Assembly: GCF_000827885.1 (NCBI RefSeq)
Contig: NZ_JTKH01000003.1
Coordinates: forward strand, 186,001-250,000
Direction of reading: 5' to 3'
DNA: 64,000 nucleotides
Source: Vibrio renipiscarius
GTDB lineage: Bacteria > Pseudomonadota > Gammaproteobacteria > Enterobacterales > Vibrionaceae
The notes below the pieces were generated by a model that saw only the letters and a program-made list of their open reading frames with translations, was not told where the DNA came from and ran no database searches. Position numbers and translations under genes: made by a program. Shown here in pieces: positions 50,912 to 60,700 of this stretch. Positions within the stretch are counted from its first letter, which is position 1. Each line of letters begins with the position of its first letter.

Positions 50912-50936
50912 AAAGCCAGCGGGTTAAGGCTGGCTT
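50912..50936 (-). terminator. terminator after methyltransferase
   Basis: AAGCCAGC-GGGTTAA-GGCTGGCTT: eight-base stem, followed on the minus strand by TTGTTCTTTTT. Distance from the stop is 28 bases. Confidence 0.85.
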
Positions 50937-50963
50937 CTTAATGTCATTATGGGCACATCTAAA

Positions 50964-51749
50964 TTAGCGTTTTACACAAGCAAAGAACGCATTACCAGAT
51001 TGACCATCCCACGGTAAGATTTTTTCGTAGTCATGCTCGAAGATATGCACTTCAAAGTACGGTTCGAGCAAAGCACTGAGCTCTTCGTAGTTGACGGCGA
51101 CCATTGGGTGCTCATCGTTCCACAATTGCTTTTCAAGATCGGTGTGCTTTTCGATGCTCAAGGTTAAGAACTGTTGTTCACCTTCACCACTGTATTTCCA
51201 GCCAGAGCTAAAAATAAACTCGCCGTCACTATGCATCGCGCTGTGGCGAACAAATGAACGGTTGTCGATCTTGTTGCGGTTCACCGAGTTAAAGCAGAAC
51301 ATGCCCCCTTCTGCCAATGCAGCGTGCGCATGCACAATGCACTGCTTAAGGTTCTCGATACCATCGCTGTAGTGAATCGAGTATAAGAAGCAAGTGATCA
51401 AATCAAGCGGTTGTTCTACGGTGAAATTACACATATTGTGCAGTATAAAGTCCGCTTCAGGGCAGCGAATTTTTGCTAAATCGAGCATCGGCTGGTTCAA
51501 ATCTAAACCGCTACTTTGGTAACCAAAATCTAGAAAATGTCGAATATGTGGGCCAGTGCCACACGCTAAATCGAGATGTTGTTTACCTTCGTTACCAAAC
51601 AGTTGGTGCAATCGACGTACATAGCCACTTTGTGCTTGGTAATCGATGTCGGCACACATCAAATCGTAGTAACCAGAAAGGTCGGTATAAAGGGCGTTTG
51701 AAGAAGTAGTACCCAATGTCAGATGCTCAAATAAAATTCGGTGGCGCAT
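50964..51749 (-). CDS. class I SAM-dependent methyltransferase
   Basis: 261 residues. The SAM motif I is HLDLACGTGPHIRHFL (about residues 58-73), the acidic residue LDLNQPMLDLA (about 80-90) follows, then LHNMCNFTVEQPLDLITCFLYSIHY (motif about 100-125). Substrate unknown. The start is uncertain because no strong ribosome site precedes it; a TTG 33 bases downstream is possible. Confidence 0.82.
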   Translation of the reverse strand: MRHRILFEHLTLGTTSSNALYTDLSGYYDLMCADIDYQAQSGYVRRLHQLFGNEGKQHLDLACGTGPHIRHFLDFGYQSSGLDLNQPMLDLAKIRCPEADFILHNMCNFTVEQPLDLITCFLYSIHYSDGIENLKQCIVHAHAALAEGGMFCFNSVNRNKIDNRSFVRHSAMHSDGEFIFSSGWKYSGEGEQQFLTLSIEKHTDLEKQLWNDEHPMVAVNYEELSALLEPYFEVHIFEHDYEKILPWDGQSGNAFFACVKR

Positions 51750-52454
51750 CCTATATCAATTACACCAATTTACGAAGAAAAATTATTCCCCCGCCCTCTT
51801 TTTGTGCCCTCTTTATTTCCGGCCTGAAATCAGCGATGCATAATCAACTCATGGAATAATCAGCTTCATATTTGCTGCTCAGTATTCATTCTTCCTTGTG
51901 TGACTTTTATTCCAAACCAATAAATAATTGGAATTAACGTCATAAATTCATAAAAACCTTCACACTGAAAAATCTCTTTGTTTGCTAATATACAAACACA
52001 ACATGTTTAAATATATTTCCTGATATATAAATTAATGACTCTATATTTATTATTATTTAGATCGCCTGTTTTGTAGCCTATGGATATATTCAAACCTCGT
52101 AAGGATCATGAATTATTTAACGCTTTAGTTGTGATAAAAAATCTGACATAAGCGCGCACCTCAAGCCCATGCACCTTGAGGTTTCAACCCATACTCCCTG
52201 ATGTTTTGGGGCTTAAAAACCAACAATAACAGTACCTTCTAAATTTTAGTATTTGCCTTTCATGTCGGAAATAACTGACAAACGAAGGTGTGGAAATAAA
52301 TTCAACCGTTCATTTATACTCAACATCGTAGGCAGATAGCCCCCCGCAATGTCGCCTATATTTCGGTTCAGAGGTTTCGGTAACACCATCACTCACCTCT
52401 AATCACTAATACATTTATCTGCATGGATAAATAAAAACAAAGAAGATATAAACC
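51750..52454. other. long A/T-rich upstream region of the GH19 chitinase
   Basis: 705 bases with no gene. It contains the hairpin ACCTCAAG-CCCATGCAC-CTTGAGGT (52160-52184). The AT content is clearly higher than in the genes beside it, as in strongly regulated promoters. No CRP or NagC-type site was convincing. Confidence 0.45.
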
Positions 52455-55400
52455 GTGAGAAAAATAAATAAAATAACTGCTGTTATTACCAGCGTTATGT
52501 TCAGTGGCTATTTATACGCCGCTGACGCAAGCCTAACATCCGGCGTCATCACTTTTGTTCCAGGCGAAACGAAAGTCCAAAATGGCGATATGGTTGCTTA
52601 TAACGGCGACTGTTTCATCGCTAAAAACAACCCTGGAGTATGGGAAACGCCGAATGCTAGCTCATGGTTTTGGGAAGTCGCTGTATGTTCTGGTGAACCA
52701 GAGCCAGATCCTGATCCAACGCCTGACCCGGATCCAACCCCAGATCCTGATCCAACACCGGACCCAGACCCTACACCAGATCCAGATCCAACGCCTGACC
52801 CAGATCTAGGCGATGTCATCCCGTTCGTTCCGGGCAAAACCCAAGTAAGCAACGGCGATGTGGTTTCTTTTGACGGCCAATGTTTTATTGCCCAAAACAA
52901 CCCAGGTGTATGGGAAACGCCAAACGCAAGTTCATGGTTCTGGAAGCTGACTGAGTGTTCTGACGAACCTGGTACAGGTGAACCTGAGCCAACTGAGCTA
53001 TCAGTACTTTCTCCTGTTTCTGGCCAAGTGCTAAAAATCGATCAACCGGTTGCAATCAAAGCAAATGTTGACGGTGAACTTGCGGCAAAAGTAGAGTTTT
53101 GGGTGAACAGCACCAAACTGGCTGAAAAAACGGTTGATCAAAATCAAACGCTTTACTCGCACACTTGGACACCAAAAGATGCGGGTAACAGAGCGGTTAA
53201 CGTTTTTGTATTCGATAGCAAAAACCAGAAGCTAAAACAGCAATCAGTGAATGTGACTGTCGAAGCCGATGTGGAAGACGATTTCGTTGCGCCTGTTGTT
53301 TCTTTCATTACACCAGCAAACGGTACAACCATTAAAGAAACAGAGTCAGTTGCGATTTCAGTAAACGCGACCGATGCGGACAACGATCTGGCTAAACTGG
53401 TTGTTAAAGCAAACAATCAGGAAATCTGTCGCTTTGATGCAACGACTACTGAGGCATTTGCGTGTAACTGGCAAGCGACTCAAGCGGGTAACGTAACGCT
53501 TAAAGCCATCGCAACTGACGCTCAAAATCTGACGTCTACGGCAAGCGTGAAAATCACCGTGGAAGAAGAAGCGGTTGAGCCGCCACCAGTAACACCACCA
53601 GGTGGTTTGTGTGCGGATTTCAATGTTTACCCAGACTGGACGCAAGGTACACATGCGACTGGCGGCGACATCATGGTACATGACAACATCGCCTACTCTG
53701 CGATTTACTGGACTCAATCAGTACCAGGTAGTGATGCTTCATGGTCTCTACACCTAAACTGTGATGGTTCAGAGCCAGGTACTGCGCCACTGCTATCACT
53801 GCCAAACCCGATGGACCCAGTTCGTCTGGAAGTTGCAGGTTGGCCAAATACATTGGTTGTTGCAAGCCCTGCAACCATGATTTCAACAGACGCTCCAGCA
53901 AACGTAACCATCGAAGCGATCAACAGTGCTGATTTGGCTGATTTCGATGCGCTAACCAACGCATTTGTTTCTGTTATCGAGGCGGCAACACAAGCAGGCT
54001 CAGCTTCTATCATCATTAGCAGCGACGTGCTTGATAACGCGACTCAAGATCTTGGTTCTATCGCAGTGAAAGAAGCGCTAATCAACGCGGTTGACATCAC
54101 GGGTAGCCGTATTGATGTTGATGCGATCAACGCGCTAACGAACGATACAAAAGGTTGGGCACAAGCACATAACCTAATCATCACTACCGTTGCACCAGAA
54201 GCAAGCTTCGGCTGGTCTCTAAGCATTGGTGAGTTTGCTTTTGATACGCATTCAGGCCGTCAGTCTGTTTGGGATGCTGCGTCTAACCACTCGGCTGATC
54301 TACTCGACAAGTTTGAGTTATACAAAGCAGATTCTGCAACTAAAGCGGATTTCATTGCGTTCACTAAATCAGACGCAACAGAAGCATTGTCTTCAGAGCA
54401 ATGGCACAACGCGCTTGAGTACGTGAAGCAAGTTTCTGATTATGTGAAGACACCTGCAATACTGGCAAATCTGCCAACAGAGCAAGCGGCGACCTACTTC
54501 ATGGGTAACACCACGAGTGAGCAGCAACTTCGCAAAGCGGCATTTAGCAACGTATTTGCTATTGTGTTCGATAACGATACGGCAGAGCTAACCAGCAAAA
54601 TTGAACGTTACCAAGATGTAAAAGTGCCACTGTACTACGTGGGTGAAGAGCTTGAAAAAGGTTCTCTAACGCGTATTGAAGCACTGAACATTGAGCTGAC
54701 CAATGCTGAAGATGTTATGAACAATAAAGCGTTCCTTTACGAAACGCCGCAATCACAGTGGGAACCTTCAACGGTATACAAATGGGCTGACTTCCTAGAT
54801 GGCCTAAATGCAATGCACAACATTGGTGTGGCGGGTAACAAGTTCTGGCTACTCACCGATGAAGCGGATGATCAAACGAACATCACTTACGCAAAAGTCG
54901 CGATCGCCGCTTTCCTTGCGCAAAGTATGCAAGAGACCATCCGTTACAACGCTTGTGATGAGAACAACTGGTCTGAAGTGAAATACGGTGCTCCAGCGGA
55001 TTACCCAATGACAGCAAGCTGTGGTCAGCTTGGTCAGAAATACGCGGATTACGGTGTAAACCCAGTTTCAGGCCTAGACTACGCTTACTCTTGTCCTCGT
55101 GATAACAAGATGGAAGTCAGCGCTCTGACCCACGCGAAATGGTACGGCGCACCAGCTCCTGTATTTGCAGCACCTGACGCGGTACTAGAAGAGAAAGGTC
55201 TACTGGTTAACGGTGCGGTTGGTCGTTGGACAAACAACGGTCACTGTAACGATGTTCCAGAAAAAGTAGATACCTCTAAGCAAGTTTGGGAACGTGACGA
55301 TTGTAAAACGTACGTTGGCCAAAAAGCAGGTAGCTTCATTTGGGATGGCAGCAGCCAAGAAAGCGTTGAAGGTTGTGGTTGGTGGGGTCGTGGTGTAATC

Positions 55401-55862
55401 CAAACAACGGGTCGCCAAAACTTCGGTACGCTTAACCACTACCTAGGTCGTTCACACGTTGATCCATCAACGATTGGTCAAACGATCGATGGTGTAACCG
55501 TTGAAGCGCCACCAGCGAACCCGCTATACGCTGAACTTGATTTCTGTTCAAACCCAGGTCTAATTTGTAGCTCTGAAGAGAACCGTGAAATCAAGTGGAT
55601 CGCAGGTCTGTTCTACTGGGTAACATCAGTACAAGCGTACAACGATGAAGGCGGCCAATACGGTGACTGGAACTACCACAACGAACTGAAAAAGTACGTG
55701 GACAGTGGCCTACAAGGTTCTCAGTTCATTGATGACGTTTCTGGTATCGTTAACCGTGGTTGTCCTGACCTAACGTGTTCAACGGGCGATGTACACAACG
55801 TTAAAGAACGTCGCGCTAACTTTAAGCTAGTGCTTGAGCAACTAGGTCTTAACCCGCAATAA
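52455..55862 (+). CDS. large secreted GH19 chitinase with three chitin-binding modules
   Basis: 1135 residues, starting GTG at 52455. Signal peptide (1-23), CBM5/12 module 1 (about 30-77), a linker of repeated PDPDPT (80-116), CBM5/12 module 2 (about 118-168; modules 1 and 2 both contain NNPGVWETPNASSWFW), two Ig-like domains (about 178-273 and 281-373), a third chitin-binding module (about 384-436) and then, after a 330-residue middle part, a GH19 catalytic domain (about 770-1135): AAFLAQSMQETIRY with the first catalytic Glu, SEVKYG and WGRGVIQTTGRQNFGTLNHY (the GH19 signature). It hydrolyses chitin outside the cell. A terminator follows. Confidence 0.92.
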   Translation: MRKINKITAVITSVMFSGYLYAADASLTSGVITFVPGETKVQNGDMVAYNGDCFIAKNNPGVWETPNASSWFWEVAVCSGEPEPDPDPTPDPDPTPDPDPTPDPDPTPDPDPTPDPDLGDVIPFVPGKTQVSNGDVVSFDGQCFIAQNNPGVWETPNASSWFWKLTECSDEPGTGEPEPTELSVLSPVSGQVLKIDQPVAIKANVDGELAAKVEFWVNSTKLAEKTVDQNQTLYSHTWTPKDAGNRAVNVFVFDSKNQKLKQQSVNVTVEADVEDDFVAPVVSFITPANGTTIKETESVAISVNATDADNDLAKLVVKANNQEICRFDATTTEAFACNWQATQAGNVTLKAIATDAQNLTSTASVKITVEEEAVEPPPVTPPGGLCADFNVYPDWTQGTHATGGDIMVHDNIAYSAIYWTQSVPGSDASWSLHLNCDGSEPGTAPLLSLPNPMDPVRLEVAGWPNTLVVASPATMISTDAPANVTIEAINSADLADFDALTNAFVSVIEAATQAGSASIIISSDVLDNATQDLGSIAVKEALINAVDITGSRIDVDAINALTNDTKGWAQAHNLIITTVAPEASFGWSLSIGEFAFDTHSGRQSVWDAASNHSADLLDKFELYKADSATKADFIAFTKSDATEALSSEQWHNALEYVKQVSDYVKTPAILANLPTEQAATYFMGNTTSEQQLRKAAFSNVFAIVFDNDTAELTSKIERYQDVKVPLYYVGEELEKGSLTRIEALNIELTNAEDVMNNKAFLYETPQSQWEPSTVYKWADFLDGLNAMHNIGVAGNKFWLLTDEADDQTNITYAKVAIAAFLAQSMQETIRYNACDENNWSEVKYGAPADYPMTASCGQLGQKYADYGVNPVSGLDYAYSCPRDNKMEVSALTHAKWYGAPAPVFAAPDAVLEEKGLLVNGAVGRWTNNGHCNDVPEKVDTSKQVWERDDCKTYVGQKAGSFIWDGSSQESVEGCGWWGRGVIQTTGRQNFGTLNHYLGRSHVDPSTIGQTIDGVTVEAPPANPLYAELDFCSNPGLICSSEENREIKWIAGLFYWVTSVQAYNDEGGQYGDWNYHNELKKYVDSGLQGSQFIDDVSGIVNRGCPDLTCSTGDVHNVKERRANFKLVLEQLGLNPQ

Positions 55863-55939
55863 TCGCTCAGGCGATAAGCCACAGGGCAATTTGCGAGAAA
55901 CGATTTAGCTGCGGTTGTCATTGGCAACCCTAAATAGAA

Positions 55940-55973
55940 ACACCCGCTGGTGAAAACTGGCGGGTGTTTTTTT
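55940..55973 (+). terminator. rho-independent terminator after GH19 chitinase
   Basis: ACACCCGC ... GCGGGTGTTTTTTT, eight-base stem, seven T. Confidence 0.93.
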
Positions 55974-56010
55974 ATGCTGGGTTAAACGCCTCTTGGTTAA
56001 CGCCTCTTGG

Positions 56011-57027
56011 TTAACGACGCTGTGTTGGCGTTTCGCCCGTCCATCGTTTAAACGCGCGGGTAAAGGCACTGGAATCTGAAAACCCTAACTCTAGAGCGAC
56101 ATGCGTAATATTAACGTTGTGCTGGTTAAGCATGTTCAGGCTCTGCTCTAAGCGGTATTTATCATACAAACGACGAAAGCTCACACCTTCTTGTTGCAGC
56201 TTACGGTTCAGTGTTCTTCCACTCATATGCAGCTCTTGCGCAATGCTATCAAGCGTGATGTCGACGACGGCTTTACTCTTAAACACCTCATTCACTTTAA
56301 AAATGATACTGCGTTCTAGGCTATGCGTCGCTTGCTGCTCCGCCAACACTTTAAGGTGCTCGTGTAACTCAGGATCGTAACGGCGATGGGCTTGCTCAAC
56401 CAACTGGGGATGAAACAGAAAATAGCGCGCCGCATAACCGGGCTTGACCTCAATATTGAACACACGTTCCAATAGTGGCATGACATCCCCCGCCACGGTA
56501 ATGCGATTAATGTAAATTGGCAGACGCAAATTGGGCGCTTTAAGATAACGACGGATCAATTTTAAGATCACACTCAAATACAGCCCCAAACTGAGATGAG
56601 ACATTAAGGTTATTTCATCAACGTATTCTTGAGTTATCGTCCACAGTTCCAATTCCCCATGCTCAGTCTCACGGCAAATAATTTTTAACAGCGGGTGGAG
56701 ATGAAAAGAGTAACGGCACAGTAAATCGCAAAAAGCGTGCAAGGTAGGCGCAGTAAGCATGGCGAGAACAGGGGCGCCCTGCTCAAGCTCATCGAAATGC
56801 TGGGCTGTTTGACTAAACAATTCAATTAGCTCGTCACCATAGCGCAGATATAACTGATTAACGGCAAATTCAAGTTGATAAGCAGAGACCGTTTCCGCCT
56901 GACACAATTGCGCATATTGTGTTGACCCTCCCCAAATATCGGCACTCTCCTGACTGCGTTGCTTAATCGCGCTATCAAGGCAGTGAAACCAGAAAATGGG
57001 TAATTGGGTACTAAAATCAGTGGTCAT
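56011..57027 (-). CDS. AraC-family transcriptional regulator
   Basis: 338 residues: an N-terminal Arabinose_bd-like part (about 20-215) and a C-terminal double helix-turn-helix (about 240-338; VDITLDSIAQELHMSGRTLN, and VTHVALELGFSDSSAFTRAFKRWTGETPTQRR). This layout fits the OruR/ArgR-like group. It lies convergent with the GH19 chitinase, divergent to nothing near; targets unknown. Confidence 0.88.
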   Translation of the reverse strand: MTTDFSTQLPIFWFHCLDSAIKQRSQESADIWGGSTQYAQLCQAETVSAYQLEFAVNQLYLRYGDELIELFSQTAQHFDELEQGAPVLAMLTAPTLHAFCDLLCRYSFHLHPLLKIICRETEHGELELWTITQEYVDEITLMSHLSLGLYLSVILKLIRRYLKAPNLRLPIYINRITVAGDVMPLLERVFNIEVKPGYAARYFLFHPQLVEQAHRRYDPELHEHLKVLAEQQATHSLERSIIFKVNEVFKSKAVVDITLDSIAQELHMSGRTLNRKLQQEGVSFRRLYDKYRLEQSLNMLNQHNVNITHVALELGFSDSSAFTRAFKRWTGETPTQRR

Positions 57028-57214
57028 AAATACTCGTTAGCCAGTACAGCCTTCGTTAAGCCTATACGTACTGATATTGGTGACGGGATAGCTAGCGAGA
57101 AATTGTATCTAAGGGCAGAATAAAAACCATTATCTTGTCCGTTATTTGGGATCTGGCCCGTTGGCGGCCATGACCAGCAATGGCATCATTTCTGCCCGAC
57201 CAACGGCAACGGCG

Positions 57215-58213
57215 CTAGAATTTATAATCTAAACCGATAGAGGCGATGTATTGTTCGGATGTGTAGTAATCAATATTCGATTGCGTGGTTTTTGCCCCAA
57301 CAAACCAAACCAGTGCCCAATCTTGGTAGCCTAAGATATCGGTATATTCGTAAGCGAGGAACAAGCCGTAATCTTTGTCTTTACGTGTTTGGCTAAACAC
57401 TGGATTTTGCGTGTCGTAATCTCGCAGAGCAGCACTTGCCGTTAGCGCAAAGCCGTGTTTGTCTATTTTGCGCGCATAACTCAACTCCCCACCGTAGCTA
57501 ACAAAAGAGAACGCATCCCCTTTTGGTCTTGAACTCGTGACATAAAGTGAAGGTTGTAGCAAGGCTTGATGCTCGACTAGGAAGTGACGATAGCCGGCTT
57601 TTAGATAGAAATAGTTTCGCTCTCGCGTTAAACGCGATTGTTCTTCAGGCGTAAGATCTAAACCTTTTGTGCCTGATCGCTCTTCATCCACCTTCGATTC
57701 TCCTGCCGCCATATCGACACTAAAATTGGATCCCGCGATTTGAGATAACTGCATACGAATAACATTACCGCTTAAGTCGGTTTTGTTACGGGTTTCATCA
57801 ATAGCGTATGGGTCATCCCACACTTCACCTGAAATCAACGTGGGTAGCGCTGAAATGTCAAATACCATGCCGCTGGAAAACTGCTGACGGTAGCCGACTT
57901 CAAACGCTAATGAGCCGGTCACAATGTCGTCTCGCGATGTCCCCATAAACAATTGCTTATTAAGCGAATCGCCAAAAGTATATTGTAGTGTTCCTAGCAC
58001 GCCCGGCATCACGCTTACCTCACCACTGCCTTTTGAGTTCAAGTCACTGATGCTTTGCCTTTTGTCTTGATCGACATGCAAATTACTGGTGTTGGATGTC
58101 ACAACAGTGAGCACTGACACATTGCCACTAAAACCTTGCTCTGGTTCCAAAGCGGCCAAACCTGGCGCTGCGGCGAATGCGGAACACAAAAGGATGGGAT
58201 AAATCGTTTTCAT
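57215..58213 (-). CDS. DUF2860 outer-membrane protein
   Basis: 332 residues from the ATG at 58213 (AAGAG nine bases upstream; a second ATG two codons earlier is too near). Signal peptide (1-20, APGLAA), many alternating strands and a terminal Phe (SIGLDYKF), the hallmark of outer-membrane beta-barrels. The pattern GFSGNVSVLTVVTSNTSNLH with SDLNS matches Vibrio DUF2860 proteins. Function unknown. Confidence 0.85.
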   Translation of the reverse strand: MKTIYPILLCSAFAAAPGLAALEPEQGFSGNVSVLTVVTSNTSNLHVDQDKRQSISDLNSKGSGEVSVMPGVLGTLQYTFGDSLNKQLFMGTSRDDIVTGSLAFEVGYRQQFSSGMVFDISALPTLISGEVWDDPYAIDETRNKTDLSGNVIRMQLSQIAGSNFSVDMAAGESKVDEERSGTKGLDLTPEEQSRLTRERNYFYLKAGYRHFLVEHQALLQPSLYVTSSRPKGDAFSFVSYGGELSYARKIDKHGFALTASAALRDYDTQNPVFSQTRKDKDYGLFLAYEYTDILGYQDWALVWFVGAKTTQSNIDYYTSEQYIASIGLDYKF

Positions 58214-58299
58214 AATCATTAACTCTTAACTCTTAATACTTAGCTCTTAGCGCTGGGTGGTAAAACGTTGACTGGGCCGCGCGCTCGCGATGCCAAACT

Positions 58300-58335
58300 A
58301 GACAAGGATGACTAGACAAGGATGACTAGACAAAG
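58300..58335 (+). repeat. short tandem repeat next to the amidase gene end
   Basis: TAGACAAGGATGAC twice and then a partial copy (TAGACAAAGATTGG), a 14-base unit that overlaps the amidase stop codon. Also, ACTCTTA occurs three times at 58219-58250. Confidence 0.75.
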
Positions 58336-59909
58336 ATTGGCGATCTCTTGTTCGCCCATGGGCGTGCCACTTCAAGCTGATACGCCAATTCAAATAACAA
58401 GCGGTCATTACCACGAGCGGCGGAGAAATGGCTACCAACTGGCATGTTATCGGCAGTCCAATAGAGAGGAACCGACATCGCAGGGTTACCCGCAACATTT
58501 TCTATTGGCGTGTAAGACATCAATTTTTCTGACCGCTTCCAGATCTCTTCTCCCGAGTGTGTTTTCTGATCAAAATAACGGATCTCTTTTGGTGAATGCT
58601 GCGCGCAAGGGGTTAACCACACATCGATCGTATTGAAGAACTCTCGATTATGTTTTGCCGCAAAGATGTCACACTGCCCTTTTGATTCTTGGTACAGATT
58701 CGGATTCTGCTGCAATCGCGATTGCATGGTGCGCGCTAGATAAGTGACATTCTCACTGACTTTATCTGGCATAGACTCTAACGGGGCGCCCAACGCATCA
58801 AACTGAGCGGCAAACTGCGCCATCTTGTTGCCAAATACACCCATGTAACTCTTCATGAACGATTCGCCATCTTTCACTGGCATATCCACCTCTAATACGA
58901 TGTGGCCCAATTGCTCTAGTAGCGTTACTGTCGATTGAATCGCAGCTTGAGTTGACTCATCGGGTAATCGGCCATAAATATCACGCATTGTGACACCGAT
59001 GCGGATCGGGCGATTTAACGGCGTATGAATCATGCCAATTGGCGTTCTTGGAAATGCGGTATCAAAACGGTCTTTCGTGTGATTTTCAGTGACTGAGATA
59101 GCCAAAGCGGTGTCTCGCACGGTTCGCGACATAAACGATTGGTGGGTAAAATCTTCCATCGTTGACCCGTTATTGAGCCCAGTAATCAATTGTTCGCGAC
59201 TCGGCTTATAACCAAAAATGCCTGTCGCAGAGGCCGGCATTCTTGATGACCCACCGCCGTCGGTCGAGTGAATGATGGGCGTATAACCCGCCGCCACCGC
59301 CGCCGCACCACCACCGGTTGAAGAGTGGACGCCTTTGCGTAAATCCCACGGGTTGCGCGTCGCACCATAAAGCGGGTTTTGCGTACAACCCAGCGTCATC
59401 ATCTCTGGAATGTTGGTCATGCCAATGGTATTTAAGCCAGCATTGTGCGCAGCTTGGATAAACCACGCGGTATTGTCCGGTTTGCGGCCTTTATTCAAAA
59501 TCGATCCCAAAGTGCAATCCAGCCCCTCAATATCGACGCAATCTTTCGCTAAAAATGGCACGCCAGCAAACGGCGAATTTGGATTAATTTTATCGGCACG
59601 TTGCAAAGCGATGTCGTAGCATTCTGCGACAACAGCATTGACTTGATCGTTCGTTTGCTTAATTTTGTAGATAGCTTCTTGGACTAGCTCTTTTGGCGTG
59701 GCTTTTTTATGCCTAACTAATTCGGCCATTGCCGTCGCATCCAGCGGCATTTCAGGGCTTCTAAAATCAGCCGGCACACCTTGGTTGATGGCTGTCGTCG
59801 AAGTCGCCGCTGCGGTGAACGAAGCGGGAATCGTCAAAGCCGCAGCTGAGACGGCACCCTTGCCCATTGCTTTAAAGAAGTCACGACGCTTTACGTTATT
59901 GTTCATCAT
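58326..59909 (-). CDS. Tat-exported amidase
   Basis: 527 residues from the ATG at 59909. The N-terminus MMNNNVKRRDFFKAMGKGAV has R-R-D-F-F-K, a twin-arginine motif, and an A-rich stretch, so Tat export is expected. The amidase signature residues are present: Lys in PFLAKDCVDIEG (about residue 108), the Gly-Ser region SSTGGGAAAVAAG and DGGGSSRMPAS with the nucleophile Ser. The C-terminal substrate pocket differs widely in the family; substrate unknown. Confidence 0.88.
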   Translation of the reverse strand: MMNNNVKRRDFFKAMGKGAVSAAALTIPASFTAAATSTTAINQGVPADFRSPEMPLDATAMAELVRHKKATPKELVQEAIYKIKQTNDQVNAVVAECYDIALQRADKINPNSPFAGVPFLAKDCVDIEGLDCTLGSILNKGRKPDNTAWFIQAAHNAGLNTIGMTNIPEMMTLGCTQNPLYGATRNPWDLRKGVHSSTGGGAAAVAAGYTPIIHSTDGGGSSRMPASATGIFGYKPSREQLITGLNNGSTMEDFTHQSFMSRTVRDTALAISVTENHTKDRFDTAFPRTPIGMIHTPLNRPIRIGVTMRDIYGRLPDESTQAAIQSTVTLLEQLGHIVLEVDMPVKDGESFMKSYMGVFGNKMAQFAAQFDALGAPLESMPDKVSENVTYLARTMQSRLQQNPNLYQESKGQCDIFAAKHNREFFNTIDVWLTPCAQHSPKEIRYFDQKTHSGEEIWKRSEKLMSYTPIENVAGNPAMSVPLYWTADNMPVGSHFSAARGNDRLLFELAYQLEVARPWANKRSPIFV

Positions 59910-60046
59910 TTTTCGCTCTAGGTAAGCCCAACCGATGCACATAGATTACGAAAAACGTTGTATTGCCACTCGACATATAGCGACAGCTTATGAGCCCTTT
60001 ACGCCAACTTGACCAAATGCACTACGTTTCTGCTCAGCCCAAAAAC

Positions 60047-60072
60047 AAAAAAACCTACACAAGGTAGGCTTT
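60047..60072 (-). terminator. terminator of the 60107-60451 gene
   Basis: On the minus strand: AAAGCCTACC-TTGT-GTAGGTTTTTTTG, short stem plus seven T. It stops the hypothetical gene and also precedes the amidase. Confidence 0.8.
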
Positions 60073-60106
60073 AAACGGTAGGTTTTAAACGGCAGATTTC
60101 AAAACG

Positions 60107-60451
60107 TTAATGCTTAAACGTATTGGCATCATTGGGGCCACTCGCGGTAATATCGCCCGCAGGGTTAAGCAGGTGCGGCAATATTTTTGGTAAATTAAGC
60201 TCAATGTCGTTATCTATCACTGGATTAATCACTTCGTTATACCACCCGAGCAAACCAAGCACCGCATAGCCAATCGCATCATCGTCTTCACTGTGATCGA
60301 GGATGATTTGAAGAAAGCGCAGGATAGCACGGTCATTCGTTTGAGCCTGTACGCGCGTCGCGTGGAAGATATCCGTCGCTTCAGCCACTAACCCTTCGAA
60401 CTCAGTCTCAATTGCGACTTTAAATGAGCCACCATCAACAGAAATTTTCAT
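60107..60451 (-). CDS. hypothetical protein
   Basis: 114 residues, starts MKISVDGGSFKVAIETEFEG and has a helical centre (DRAILRFLQIILDHSEDDDAIGYAVLGLLGWYNEVI). No signal or membrane segment. A TTG 15 bases earlier is a possible start. No family recognised. Confidence 0.65.
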   Translation of the reverse strand: MKISVDGGSFKVAIETEFEGLVAEATDIFHATRVQAQTNDRAILRFLQIILDHSEDDDAIGYAVLGLLGWYNEVINPVIDNDIELNLPKILPHLLNPAGDITASGPNDANTFKH

Positions 60452-60700
60452 ATTCTTGCTCGCCAATTCTTTAATCTGATTAAAAAAGAATAACGCCTTT
60501 CTTCTGCGCTGTCCTCAATATGCGCCTTGTAACTGTTGATCTAGATAGGGATTACAGCGCAGATGGTGAATTTATCGCCACTCTGATTTTGCTCCAAGCG
60601 CAATACGACCAGAAGCGACAGATAGATTGATTTAACCAGCGTAAACTGAGTTAAACTCTATAGGACTCTGAATTTTAAATAGTTGGGTAAAGGCATACCA

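Noticed and set aside
52598-52900. Minus frame rich in GSGSGVGSG
   Set aside because: It is the antisense of the PDPDPT linker codons of the chitinase.
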